The notes under the pieces are model-generated. The model worked only from the letters and a program-made list of their open reading frames with translations. It was not told where the DNA came from and did not search any database. A stretch of DNA of 64,000 bases. It comes from Tragulus kanchil (Eukaryota; Chordata; Mammalia; Artiodactyla; Tragulidae). Below, one piece after another: positions 22,001 through 34,000 of the stretch. The stretch is taken from positions 173,877,501 through 173,941,500 of the forward strand of contig JAIOJX010000004.1 in NCBI GenBank assembly GCA_022376925.1, written 5' to 3'. A program made the position numbers and the translations under genes. Positions within the stretch are counted from its first letter, which is position 1. Every line of letters begins with the position of its first letter.

Positions 22001-25000
22001 ACCAAGGTGGGAGCACGGGGCGGGCGAGACGCGAAGGTGGAGTGACGGCGGCAGAGACGGGGCCTCCCTCCCTGCAAGTCCGCGCTGCCCCGGCTCCCAC
22101 GAGCGCGGGCGGTCATGGGGAGCCAGAGCCCCTGAGAAAGACTCTCTGAGAGGGAAATGCCACAGTCCTGGTCCAAGGGCCCAGGGCCAGGTCGGGGGAG
22201 CACCTTCAGCCCGCCCCAAGGACTCCGGCCGCATTGGAGCCCTCCGTGGCAGCTGGCTCCTCAGCGGCTGTGCAGGGACCCCAGGGACCAGCAGGCAAGG
22301 TAAGCAGGGTCCTTCTCCACCGGGGAGAGTCTATGGAGCACCTGATGGACAGAGCGGGGACTTCTCTGGCTGCCTCGAGGCTAAGACTCCACGCTCCCAA
22401 TGCAGCGGGCAGGGGCTTGATCCCTGATCAGGGATCCCACGTTCTGAAACTAAGAGTTTGCATCCTGCAGCTGAAGATCCCGTGTGCCACAGCAAGGGTC
22501 AGAGATCCTGCGTACCCCAAGTGAGACCTGGGGCAGGCCAAATAAATAAATTACTTAATAAAAAAAATGGACAGAGCAGCCGAGCTGGATTCAAAATGCA
22601 AACGAAAGAGCGGTGACGTCCAGACAAGGGGGAAGCAAACTACCGAGTGAGTGGATCAGTCCTCCACCGCTCGTCCTGCCCGTGTCCCCGAGTCTCCGCC
22701 AGACTGGAGAATTCCGGAAAACGAGGGCTGCCGCTGTTGTTTCATTCTCATCACGAGCACCGGTCACAAGATGCACAGAGGGCAAATGTCAGTGTCGGAA
22801 TGGGACACCAGGCTGATCTCTCCTGCTTCTCAGCCTAGCGTTTCCTGGGCTCACCTCCAAGCCCGAATCCCCACGGCATGGTCCAGGGGACAGAAGGGAA
22901 AAGGGGTCTGTGACCAAATGGCTTCAGCAAATGTTGGCTTCAACAAAGTCATATGGACACCTGTCTCTGCAGGACTTCTCAGAGCCTTGACCATGTTACA
23001 GTTGTATCGTCAGCCTTCAGGAGTACGCACGATTCCCCCGGTGATGGCATCATGGAATCCGCTTGCCACGGGGCAGCCCAAGGGACCAGTTTCTCAGGAA
23101 TACTTCATTCATTCACTTATTTAAAGCATTTGTCTGTTTCTACGTATTTTTTTATTTGGCTGCTCTGGGTCTTGACTGCGGCGTGTGGGACCTCTAGCTG
23201 TAGCATGCAGATTCTGAGCTGAGCCTGTGGGATCGATTCATGTTCCCCGACCAGAGACCGGCCCGGGCCTCCTGCACCGGGACTGTGGAATCTAGGGAAG
23301 TCCCTAAAACAGTGTTCGCTGGACTGTCTGCTGTGGGCTGGCCGGGCAACGGGGACGAGACAGGCCCACCGCCTGCCCTTGTAGAGTCTGTCCTCTGTGA
23401 ATCACCTCCCTGGGCGCTAGAACGAGGGTCGCTCTCGCCTCGACGTGCCACAATCCTCGGTGAAGCTCAGTCTGACCAGAAGCGGCTGCCCCAGGCGGCA
23501 GCCCCACCTCACCACGCTCGACCCGGAGCATCATTTTTCTTCCGCGCACGGTTGCAGATGATGAAAGTAAAACGACCGTGTTCTGCGGAGCGGAGGGAAG
23601 GTCCCGACCCAGAAGGAAGCCTTCACATCGCCCTCGAGAGAAGTAATTGCACATGGAAGGAAGCCAGAAGTTCCTGGCCCCGGTATTTTCATTTCTGCAG
23701 AGCAAACGATCGCCTCACTCCTCCACCCCGACTCCGCTTCCAGCACCGAAAGGCCCGTCGACACCACCGGCAAAGAAGGTCTGATAACGAGAAATTCAAT
23801 TTCCAGGAGCCACCCGGCTGCGATAACAACTCCTTGGGCGTCCCACCTCCGGAAAGGCCGCCGTTCCGCCCTTTCCAGTTAATGACCTCATCAGCGATTT
23901 TATCGCACATTCCGGCAGCCGAGGTTTCCCACAGTGGTCCGTGAACGTGCCTTCCTGGGGTCCGAGCGAAGAGCTGAGGCTTTCCTACCAGGAGGCTGTG
24001 GCTTCTCTTCAGGGGCAGGTGCTCACATTGGTGGAGTCGGTGGACTGGCTGCCCGTGGGGGCCTTCGAAGGCGGGACATGTGCGCCTGACTTGGAACTGG
24101 GGGTTGCAGGTGAGCGAAACACTGGGCTCAGGCCTTGCCGTCTGGGGAAGCCCCCCCGACTCCCGAGTGACCAATAGGGGAGACCTGTGCGGTTCCGGTC
24201 CTGGTTCTGAGCCCACCCAGCTCCGTCCTCTCATCTTTCCTCGCTGATCACACACAGGCGATCCAGGGGGGCTTCGAATGGCTCCCCTCCTCCATTTCCC
24301 GTGGCGCTCACCCTGGCCCCCAGGCAGGACACAAGGAGGCGGTTCTGGCTTCACAGACCGATGACCCTGGTTGCCATTTTGACCTTGACCTCACTGGCTG
24401 ACAGACCCTCTCTGAACTCAGTCTCCTCGGACAGGAATGGGGATGGGACTAGCTCCTACTCAGAGGCCCGGCGCAGGGAAGAATTGGCAAGTTCATCCGC
24501 GGTGCCCTGTGCAAGCACGCCCCTGGCTCCAGTCCCACGTCCTCTCGGGCCCACGCGCCGTGGGGCGCTCCCACCTCTGCACCGAGGCCGCGGGGCCTGC
24601 CCTGGCCAAGAGCATCGGGCGGAAGGGGTAGCACCCCAGGCCTGAGCCTGCCCTTCACGTGTTCTGCTTTGTCTCTGTGTGGTTGCCATGGCCAGGAGAA
24701 AACCACGCCAGCAAAACTGACTGCTGGTCCCCGGAGGAGGCACAGAGCTGCACCGCCCCAGCGACCCCAGCCTAGGTGGCCTGACGCCCAGCCCAGCCCG
24801 GGCGAGCGATGGGGCCCGGCCAAGTCCAGAGCAGTCAAACCCAGATGACAGTTTTAAGCCACTAATTGCTGCGGTAGTTTGTTACACAGCATTTTCACGG
24901 CAGTAGTGGACTGATACAGTGCCCAGTGAGGGTAAGAACCCAGTGAGGGCTGATCCCTGCTTCTATCAGGACTGCAAACAAGGCAGGGCTCCCGCCTGTC

Positions 25001-28000
25001 TGCTCCTCCACCAGTATCCCAGCTCTGGGAAATCCGAGCCCCAAACTGCCCTGCAAGTCAAGAGCACCCCACCGCCTGGGAGGTGGAGATGACACCCACA
25101 AAGGTGGCAAAAGGAAGAACACGGGCTGAGGGCTGAGAGGTGCCCGTCCTGGTGTCAGCCGGGCTCCAGGGGAGGAGCTCCACATGGCGAGCTTGGGGGA
25201 GGGGGAGGCAAGGGCCCCGGCAGGGCCCAGAAGCGGGGAGCCGTCAGCCCGGACACCCCGCCCCTCCACCAGCATCACCCGTCTCTCCGTGGCCCTTCTC
25301 CAGCTCAGGCACAGGCCGCCCCACCCCACCTGGACTCATGCAGCCAGCCCTCAGCCAGCCCCCAGACTCCAGGGTCCAGCGGGGAGCTCCTGACTCCCAC
25401 AGGCCAGAACCCCTACCACACCCCAGCCGTCGATGCTGCGTCGATGCTGCTCCCACAGGCCTGAACCCCTACCACACCCCAGCCATCGATGCCCCAGGGG
25501 CTCCCACCCCAGTTTAACTCTGCAGCCCAGCCCTAGTCAGCCTCAGGACCACCTCTCATGCAAGGCCTCTTCTGATTCCTGCAGATCGTGTCAACCATGT
25601 GTTCCTTCACTCAGGTCCCTCCCCACCCATCCACCATGAAGCCGCACACTTCACTGCAGCCCCGGGGACCACACAGCCCTGAGAGCATGGTGTGTGCAGA
25701 CCGAGGGGTCCTCAGAAGCAGGCACTGTGTTGGGTTGTCCTTATGGCCCATAGGGCCTGACACCTGGCAGCACCTCAGAAAGCCAGGTGCAAGGGTGAAC
25801 AGACGAGTGGACAGGTAGGTGGGTGGGTAGATGGAAGGACGGATGGATGTGTGGGTGGATGGACGGATGGATAGATGAATGGGTCCGTGGATGGACAGGT
25901 GGATGGATGGGTAGATAGATGGATGGATAGATGAATAGGTAGGTGGATGGATATGTGGTTGGATGGACATGTGGATGGATGGATGGATGGATGGATAGGT
26001 GGATGGATAAGTGGATGGGTGGGTGGGTGGGTGGGTGGGTAGATGAGTTAGGAGGATGAGTGAATGAGGAAGTCAAAGGATAGGTGTAAGGGTCTATAGG
26101 TGAAGCGGGTGGATGGATGGGCAAATATATGAACAACCAAACAAATCAAGTTTCCTTCTACCCTTTAGTTCTCCTGGAAATGAATAAATGAAGACTGATC
26201 ACACCAGTTTCCTAGACCTGTGTACTCAGAGGTCGATCCACAAGGAAAATCTTTTGAAAACTTACCATTTCTGCAGGAGAGCTGGGAGTGAGATAGAATT
26301 CCTTCAGGTGCAGGAAGAAGCCTTCCAGTTGTCCAATCAGCAAGAGCAAGATGACTCCATCTGCAAACTACAGAGGAGGGGACTGGAGACAGACAGCTGG
26401 GAGGACCCACTCTGCCCGTCACAGGCTGTGTGGCGATACAGAAGTCACATGACCTCTCTGGGCCGAAGGTTCATTTTGGGGAAATAGGGGGGACCTCCCT
26501 GACCTTGCAGCGTTGTTGTAAACAGCAGGTACGGGCTGCCTAGTACAGAGCCCATGTTTGATTGGGCCACTTTACATTTTCTGTGAAATAGCCTCAAATC
26601 ATTTTTTAAACCACATACTGTTGCCTGAGCTACAGAGGCTCAGGAGAAAACAAAGTGTGAAATTATCCCATCAGGAAAAGGCAGAGAACAGCACACTGGG
26701 TCCATTTTGCTGGCTGCCACGTTCGTATTTGTCGGTTCCGTCTGTGTGTTCGGAGATAAAGCCATCACCCCGCACGGGCGTGTCAGATGCTAATATAATC
26801 CTATTCAATCTCTTCAAAGACACAAAGTACAAGATTGAACAAAAATATTCAAGTCAAACCTGACACCTGGCAGCACCTCAGAAAGCCAGGTGCAAGGGTG
26901 AACAGACGAGTGGACAGGTAGGTGGGTGGGTAGATGGAAGGACGGATGGATGTGTGGGTGGATGGACGGATGGATAGATGAATGGGTCCGTGGATGGACA
27001 GGTGGATGGATGGGTAGATAGATGGATGGATAGATGAATAGGTAGGTGGATGGATATGTGGTTGGATGGACATGTGGATGGATGGATGGATGGATGGATA
27101 GGTGGATGGATAAGTGGATGGGTGGGTGGGTGGGTGGGTGGGTAGATGAGTTAGGAGGATGAGTGAATGAGGAAGTCAAAGGATAGGTGTAAGGGTCTAT
27201 AGGTGAAGCGGGTGGATGGATGGGCAAATATATGAACAACCAAACAAATCAAGTTTCCTTCTACCCTTTAGTTCTCCTGGAAATGAATAAATGAAGACTG
27301 ATCACACCAGTTTCCTAGACCTGTGTACTCAGAGGTCGATCCACAAGGAAAATCTTTTGAAAACTTACCATTTCTGCAGGAGAGCTGGGAGTGAGATAGA
27401 ATTCCTTCAGGTGCAGGAAGAAGCCTTCCAGTTGTCCAATCAGCAAGAGCAAGATGACTCCATCTGCAAACTACAGAGGAGGGACTGGAGACAGACAGCT
27501 GGGAGGACCCACTCTGCCCGTCACAGGCTGTGTGGCGATACAGAAGTCACATGACCTCTCTGGGCCGAAGGTTCATTTTGGGGAAATAGGGGGGACCTCC
27601 CTGACCTTGCAGCGTTGTTGTAAACAGCAGGTACGGGCTGCCTAGTACAGAGCCCATGTTTGATTGGGCCACTTTACATTTTCTGTGAAATAGCCTCAAA
27701 TCATTTTTTAAACCACATACTGTTGCCTGAGCTACAGAGGCTCAGGAGAAAACAAAGTGTGAAATTATCCCATCAGGAAAAGGCAGAGAACAGCACACTG
27801 GGTCCATTTTGCTGGCTGCCACGTTCGTATTTGTCGGTTCCGTCTGTGTGTTCGGAGATAAAGCCATCACCCCGCACGGGCGTGTCAGATGCTAATATAA
27901 TCCTATTCAATCTCTTCAAAGACACAAAGTACAAGATTGAACATTGGAAGAAAAATCAGCTCTCCAAGTCCTTAATGGAACTGCCTCATAATAGGGCTGT

Positions 28001-31000
28001 TCCGACGCCATTATTCTGGCCCAGAATCTTGCCTTCTGACGCTGCTTGCTAATACCACCCGAACACCAGGGGCTTTAACGTCCCCCTTTACGTGGCAGTC
28101 TCCAAATGCCATTCTCACCTGCTGCTATTCTTCAGGCACCTTGACCTCACCAAGAGAGACATAAAGATGAAACAGATGGAACAGAAGCCTGAGGCATCAC
28201 CCTGTCCATGCCCACAGAAAACACAATCAAACCACAAACAGACGTCTCCTGTGTGCCCACAGTGTGCCAGGTAATAGACAAAACACCTGGACGCCCCTCA
28301 AATCCTTTACGATTCACCGTCCTGTGAGATTTGGGTCCTGTGCTCATGTTAAAAGGAGGCTGAGACTCACACTGTCAGCGACTGTGGCCGGGGCAACTCG
28401 AGGCACCCTCGGACACAGGGCTGCGTCAGCGCCCACAGCTCCACGAGGCACACCTGCGTGCGTGCTCAGTCCTCGGTCGCATCCAACTCTGTGCCACCCC
28501 CCGGACTGCCGCCCGCCAGGCTCCTCTCTCATGGGCCCTCCAGGCAGGAAGACTGGAGCGGTGGCCGTGCTCTCCTCTGGGAGATCTTCCCAGCTGACCC
28601 AGGGTCTAACCCGATCTCTTGCATCTCCTGCATTGGCAGGCGGGCTCTTCACCCCTAGCCCACCTGGGGAGCCAAGGCAGTTAGACGGGGAACCTCGTGT
28701 GCTTTGAGTCTAAGGATTGGATAGTCCAAGATTAACTGGGGAAACAAAGAGATACGAAGCAGCTGCCTTACAATGAAATGGTTATCAGTGCGGATGAACC
28801 CCGAGAGCCTCACTGCCCAGGACACTGTCTACCTGCGATGCCCCCCTGGGGAAGAGGACCCCAAGGTTCTGAGAGGCGAGACACCCCAGGACACAGCGCG
28901 TGGGCCTCCCCGTGGCCTTTCCCAGCCCCGGCCTCCACAGCTGAGCTCCTACCTGGGTGTCTAGATTCTGCACGGACAGGCCCAGGCGGTCCAGCTTCTG
29001 ATTGACGAAGTCCACGATGGCCTGTTCAGGAGCAACCAGGGCCAAGCCCCCGCTCAGCCTCACCACCTTCCCGCTCAGGGTCACAGAAAGGCCCCGCCCA
29101 GCAGGGCCAGGAGGGATCTTGCCTTCTGACGCTGCTTGCTAATACCACCCGAACACCAGGGGCTTTAACGTCCCCCTTTACGTGGCAGTCTCCAAATGCC
29201 ATTCTCACCTGCTGCTATTCTTCAGGCACCTTGACCTCACCAAGAGAGACATAAAGATGAAACAGATGGAACAGAAGCCTGAGGCATCACCCTGTCCATG
29301 CCCACAGAAAACACAATCAAACCACAAACAGACGTCTCCTGTGTGCCCACAGTGTGCCAGGTAATAGACAAAACACCTGGACGCCCCTCAAATCCTTTAC
29401 GATTCACCGTCCTGTGAGATTTGGGTCCTGTGCTCATTTTAAAAAGGAGGCTGAGACTCACACTGTCAGCGACTGTGGCCGGGGCAACTCGAGGCACCCT
29501 CGGACACAGGGCTGCGTCAGCGCCCACAGCTCCACGAGGCACACCTGCGTGCGTGCTCAGTCCTCGGTCGCATCCAACTCTGTGCCACCCCCCGGACTGC
29601 CGCCCGCCAGGCTCCTCTCTCATGGGCCCTCCAGGCAGGAAGACTGGAGCGGTGGCCGTGCTCTCCTCTGGGAGATCTTCCCAGCTGACCCAGGGTCTAA
29701 CCCGATCTCTTGCATCTCCTGCATTGGCAGGCGGGCTCTTCACCCCTAGCCCACCTGGGGAGCCAAGGCAGTTAGACGGGGAACCTCGTGTGCTTTGAGT
29801 CTAAGGATTGGATAGTCCAAGATTAACTGGGGAAACAAAGAGATACGAAGCAGCTGCCTTACAATGAAATGGTTATCAGTGCGGATGAACCCCGAGAGCC
29901 TCACTGCCCAGGACACTGTCTACCTGCGATGCCCCCCTGGGGAAGAGGACCCCAAGGTTCTGAGAGGCGAGACACCCCAGGACACAGCGCGTGGGCCTCC
30001 CCGTGGCCTTTCCCAGCCCCGGCCTCCACAGCTGAGCTCCTACCTGGGTGTCTAGATTCTGCACGGACAGGCCCAGGCGGTCCAGCTTCTGATTGACGAA
30101 GTCCACGATGGCCTGTTCAGGGAGCAACCAGGGCCAAGCCCCCCGCTCAGCCTCACCACCTTCCCGCTCAGGGTCACAGAAAGGCCCCCGCCCAGCAGGG
30201 CCAGGGGAGGGAGGGCCCGACGCCTCCGCCTTTGCCCCGCCCCTCCCCCAGACCCACGGCAGCAGACACTCCGGGGACTTTGATCTCCCTACCTCTTTCA
30301 CAGAGTTCACCTTCTCCGGAGCCAGCCTAAATAATTCATCAAAGACATCCTCTGCAGACGGAACCAATAAACACCTCATTACGATGCTATTATCTTTGTG
30401 CCAAACAGGGACTTTTTTCTCACAAAGTTTCTCAGAAGAAGCAGTCCAGAGGGAGACAGTTTTATGCAAGGTTTTAGAATTAAGGACAGGCCTGGGTCAG
30501 CCCTGGCTGTGCAGCCGGCCTGCTCTGTGCCTGGGTTTCCTCGCCCACACAGCATGCCAGATAATACCTACTAGGTGGGGTCGTTTCACATATCCAGTTT
30601 GGGAGCAGAGAACACACTTGTCACGGCGCTGGGCCCAAGTGCGTGCTGGCCAAGTCGCTTCAGTCACATCTGCCTCTTTGTGGCCCTTCCGGACCACGGC
30701 CCGCCAGGCGCCTCTGTGCATGGGACTCTCCGGGCAACAGTCCCGGAGCGGGGTGCCACGCCCTCCTCCAGGGGATCTTCCCAGCCTAGGGATCGAACCC
30801 GCGTCTCTCGTGTCTCCCGCACTGGCAGGCAGGTTCGTTACCGCTAGCGCCACCTGAGAAGCCTGGCCGGGCACACAGCAGGACTCAAGCAGACGGCCAT
30901 CACTGCTGCCATGGACACCAGCCCATCCCCCGGGAAGCCGCCCTGCCGCCCCAGGTCCCTGCTCCACCTGCCGGTCCATGGGAGCTGCCACAGGTGACTG

Positions 31001-34000
31001 AGGGGAGATGGGCCGGGCTGACTCTCGGCCCAGAGGTTGTCTCCCCAGTGCCGGTGGGTTGGCAGAATAAGGGCACCCGGCCCTCGCAGGGAGTCTGCAC
31101 TCCCTACAGCGCACAGAGGGCCGGCAGCCTCAGCGGCCAAGCCAGGGCCAAGCCCCGCTCAGCCTCAGGGTCACAGAGGCCCCGCCCAGCAGGGCCAGGA
31201 GGGAGGCCCGACGCCTCCGCCTTTGCCCCGCCCCTCCCCCAGACCCACGGCAGCAGACACTCCGGGGACTTTGATCTCCCTACCTCTTTCACAGAGTTCA
31301 CCTTCTCCGGAGCCAGCCTAAATAATTCATCAAAGACATCCTCTGCAGACGGAACCAATAAACACCTCATTACGATGCTATTATCTTTGTGCCAAACAGG
31401 GACTTTTTTCTCACAAAGTTTCTCAGAAGAAGCAGTCCAGAGGGAGACAGTTTTATGCAAGGTTTTAGAATTAAGGACAGGCCTGGGTCAGCCCTGGCTG
31501 TGCAGCCGGCCTGCTCTGTGCCTGGGTTTCCTCGCCCACACAGCATGCCAGATAATACCTACTAGGTGGGGTCGTTTCACATATCCAGTTTGGGAGCAGA
31601 GAACACACTTGTCACGGCGCTGGGCCCAAGTGCGTGCTGGCCAAGTCGCTTCAGTCACATCTGCCTCTTTGTGGCCCTTCCGGACCACGGCCCGCCAGGC
31701 GCCTCTGTGCATGGGACTCTCCGGGCAACAGTCCCGGAGCGGGGTGCCACGCCCTCCTCCAGGGGATCTTCCCAGCCTAGGGATCGAACCCGCGTCTCTC
31801 GTGTCTCCCGCACTGGCAGGCAGGTTCGTTACCGCTAGCGCCACCTGAGAAGCCTGGCCGGGCACACAGCAGGACTCAAGCAGACGGCCATCACTGCTGC
31901 CATGGACACCAGCCCATCCCCCGGGAAGCTGCCCTGCCGCCCCAGGTCCCTGCTCCACCTGCCGGTCCATGGGAGCTGCCACAGGTGACTGAGGGGAGAT
32001 GGGCCGGGCTGACTCTCGGCCCAGAGGTTGTCTCCCCAGTGCCGGTGGGTTGGCAGAATAAGGGCACCCGGCCCTCGCAGGGAGTCTGCACTCCCTACAG
32101 CGCACAGAGGGCCGGCAGCCTCAGCGGCCAAGCCAGGCCCACGGGAGCAGCTCCGCAGCTCAGGCCCTGGTCCAGCCTCAGAGACGCCCGGCCCCCAGAC
32201 TAAGGCTCTTCCCACACACTCCATTCCTGCTCTTTGCAGCTAACACACCTGTCCCGGGGAAATGGGTCTTCAAGGCAGTGGGGCCCCAAGCTGGGTGAAA
32301 GCACTGATCGCTTGGTTCGGCCGCCCGCCCCTGCGTGACTCTGAACCCGTCTCTTCACCTCTCGGTGCCTCAGTTCCCTCGTTCGTGAAAGGGGAACAGT
32401 AGCCCCAGACAGCACTAGGCATGTTCAGATGCCCACAAACCAACAAGCACGGCAGAAACACCGGGGATCCCTCCCAGGCCTCCTGGCCTAGGGTCCGCAG
32501 AACCGAGTCCGCGAAGGAGCTGCTCCGATGACGCGGCCAGAACAGGACGGACACGCTCGACCCGGTGCTGTTCTGTGAACCTGCCCCACATTATGTGGCC
32601 CGGCGCACGCAGCCCCCCAGCAAACACGCTCCCTGGGCAGCCCCCGCGCCCTCAGGCCGCGCCTCCGCAGGCCCAGGCCGGCGTCCAGCAGCCCCGCCGT
32701 GCCTCCCTCCCCCTTCCCAACCTTCTCAGCCCTGCTTCTCAGAAGGCCCTCCCAGGGCATCACCGCCCCCTCTGCAGGTGAGAGCCCCCTGCCCTCCAGC
32801 TCTGTGTGCCCAGTGGGGAAGGTGCAGGGAGGAAAAGCCAGGCTGAGATGCGTGGAGAGATGGTGAGTGGATGAGTTGGTGGATGGATGGATGGGTGAAG
32901 AGATGAATGAGAAGAGGGTCAGATGGATGGATGGATGGGTGTGTGAACAGATAAATAGATGGATTGATGGGGGACCAACTGGCCAGGCAGACTGGCTAAG
33001 GAATGAATGAATGAGAGGAGGAATAGAGGGTCAGCCAGTCAATCGGTGAAGAACGCTGTCACAAAAGTAGCAGCCAAACTCATGCCCCATCACGACTAAG
33101 CACTTTCTCTGTGCTGAACACATTCACAAAGTGCCTTTCAAGGTACTTTCCACCACCCGTTCAAGAGGCGGGCGCCATAATTAGCTCCATTTTACAAATG
33201 AGGACACTGAGGCACAGGCAGGTTCAGAGACGGGCCCGAGTTCACAGGCTAACACACGGAGGGAACTGGTGTTTGAACCCAGGTCGCCCGGCCCGGAGCC
33301 CACATGCTGAACAACTCCATAGCCGCCGCCGATGGAAACTATAAATCTCTCTACCCACGTGAGCGCATCACGTGCGGAGAAGGAACAGCCAGGTCCCTGG
33401 GCAGACAGACAGAAGGGAGGACAAACAGACCAGAGGTCTGGAGACACACGTGGCAGACCCAGAGGACCCGTGAGCACCGCCACCCGTCCCCCGGGCAGGA
33501 GGGCACGTCTGTCTCCGCCCACACCCACAGAGGCAGCCGGCCCCAGAGGAGGAAGGTACTCACTTGATGGCTGGTCCTCGTCTGTGCTAAAGAGAAAGAG
33601 GGCGGGCGGGGGGAAGCAAACACATGGTTAAAAATATCTTCAGCCCCGTGGTGCCTTCACGACAAGCCCCGGCAGCGGCAAGGCTGACGAGGAGCCTCGC
33701 GAGCCCCTCTTTGCTGACTGCTGTGGAAGCGGGCAGGGCCCTCGCGGGAAGCACAGGCGGAGGTCCAGCCTTGCCCAGGGGCTCCTGTACCTAGACGGGT
33801 CTGGATCACGGTGCTGTGTGGCTGCTGTTTCTCTTGTGCTGTGTGTGCTAAGTCTCTTCAGTTGCACCTGACGCTCTGCAGCCCTACAGACCCGCCCCCA
33901 GGCTCCTCTGCCCACGGGACTCTCCAGGCAGGAACGCTGGGGGGGCTCCCAGGCCCTCCTCAGGCTCCTCCCCCCCGCCCAGGGACCTGCGTCTCTCCTG

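Larger units (their letters stand above)
21815..25380. other. PARVG intron 10-11, repeat remnants and unique DNA
   Basis: Apart from the two CHR SINEs it holds MIR-like pieces near 21900-22000 and 24360-24470. A stretch near 24853-24921 (TAAGCCACTAATTGCTGCGG) looks like the 3' end of an old interspersed repeat. No coding exon is seen. Confidence 0.5.
25756..27942 (+). repeat. Direct duplication D4 (unit ~1103 bp), carries PARVG exon 10 and a minisatellite
   Basis: Copies are 25756-26840 and 26859-27942. They differ by one deleted G near 27483. About 18 bp of extra sequence sits at the join. Confidence 0.95.
28026..30212 (+). repeat. Direct duplication D5 (unit ~1091 bp), carries PARVG exon 9
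   Basis: Copies are 28026-29117 and 29117-30212. In the last 90 bp of copy 1 several C and G runs are one to three bases shorter than in copy 2. One mid-unit difference lies near 28347 and 29438. Confidence 0.95.
30128..32138 (+). repeat. Direct duplication D6 (unit ~991-1014 bp), carries PARVG exon 8
   Basis: Copies are 30128-31147 and 31142-32138. The first 65 bp of copy 2 lack about 18 bp and have shorter base runs than copy 1. The left end of this block overlaps the right end of D5, so that ~85-bp piece occurs three times. Confidence 0.94.

Noticed and set aside
25795..26130. CRISPR-like regular repeats
   Set aside because: Tetranucleotide tandem array without spacers, in a mammalian intron.
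25741..27239. Open frames rich in Ile-His-Pro-Ser on the minus strand
   Set aside because: They are translations of the (TGGA)n minisatellite with no start context or conservation.
19583..31342. Paired PARVG exons as mutually exclusive alternative exons
   Set aside because: Paired exons are identical or nearly so and their introns match too; true alternative exons diverge. One copy lacks a donor.
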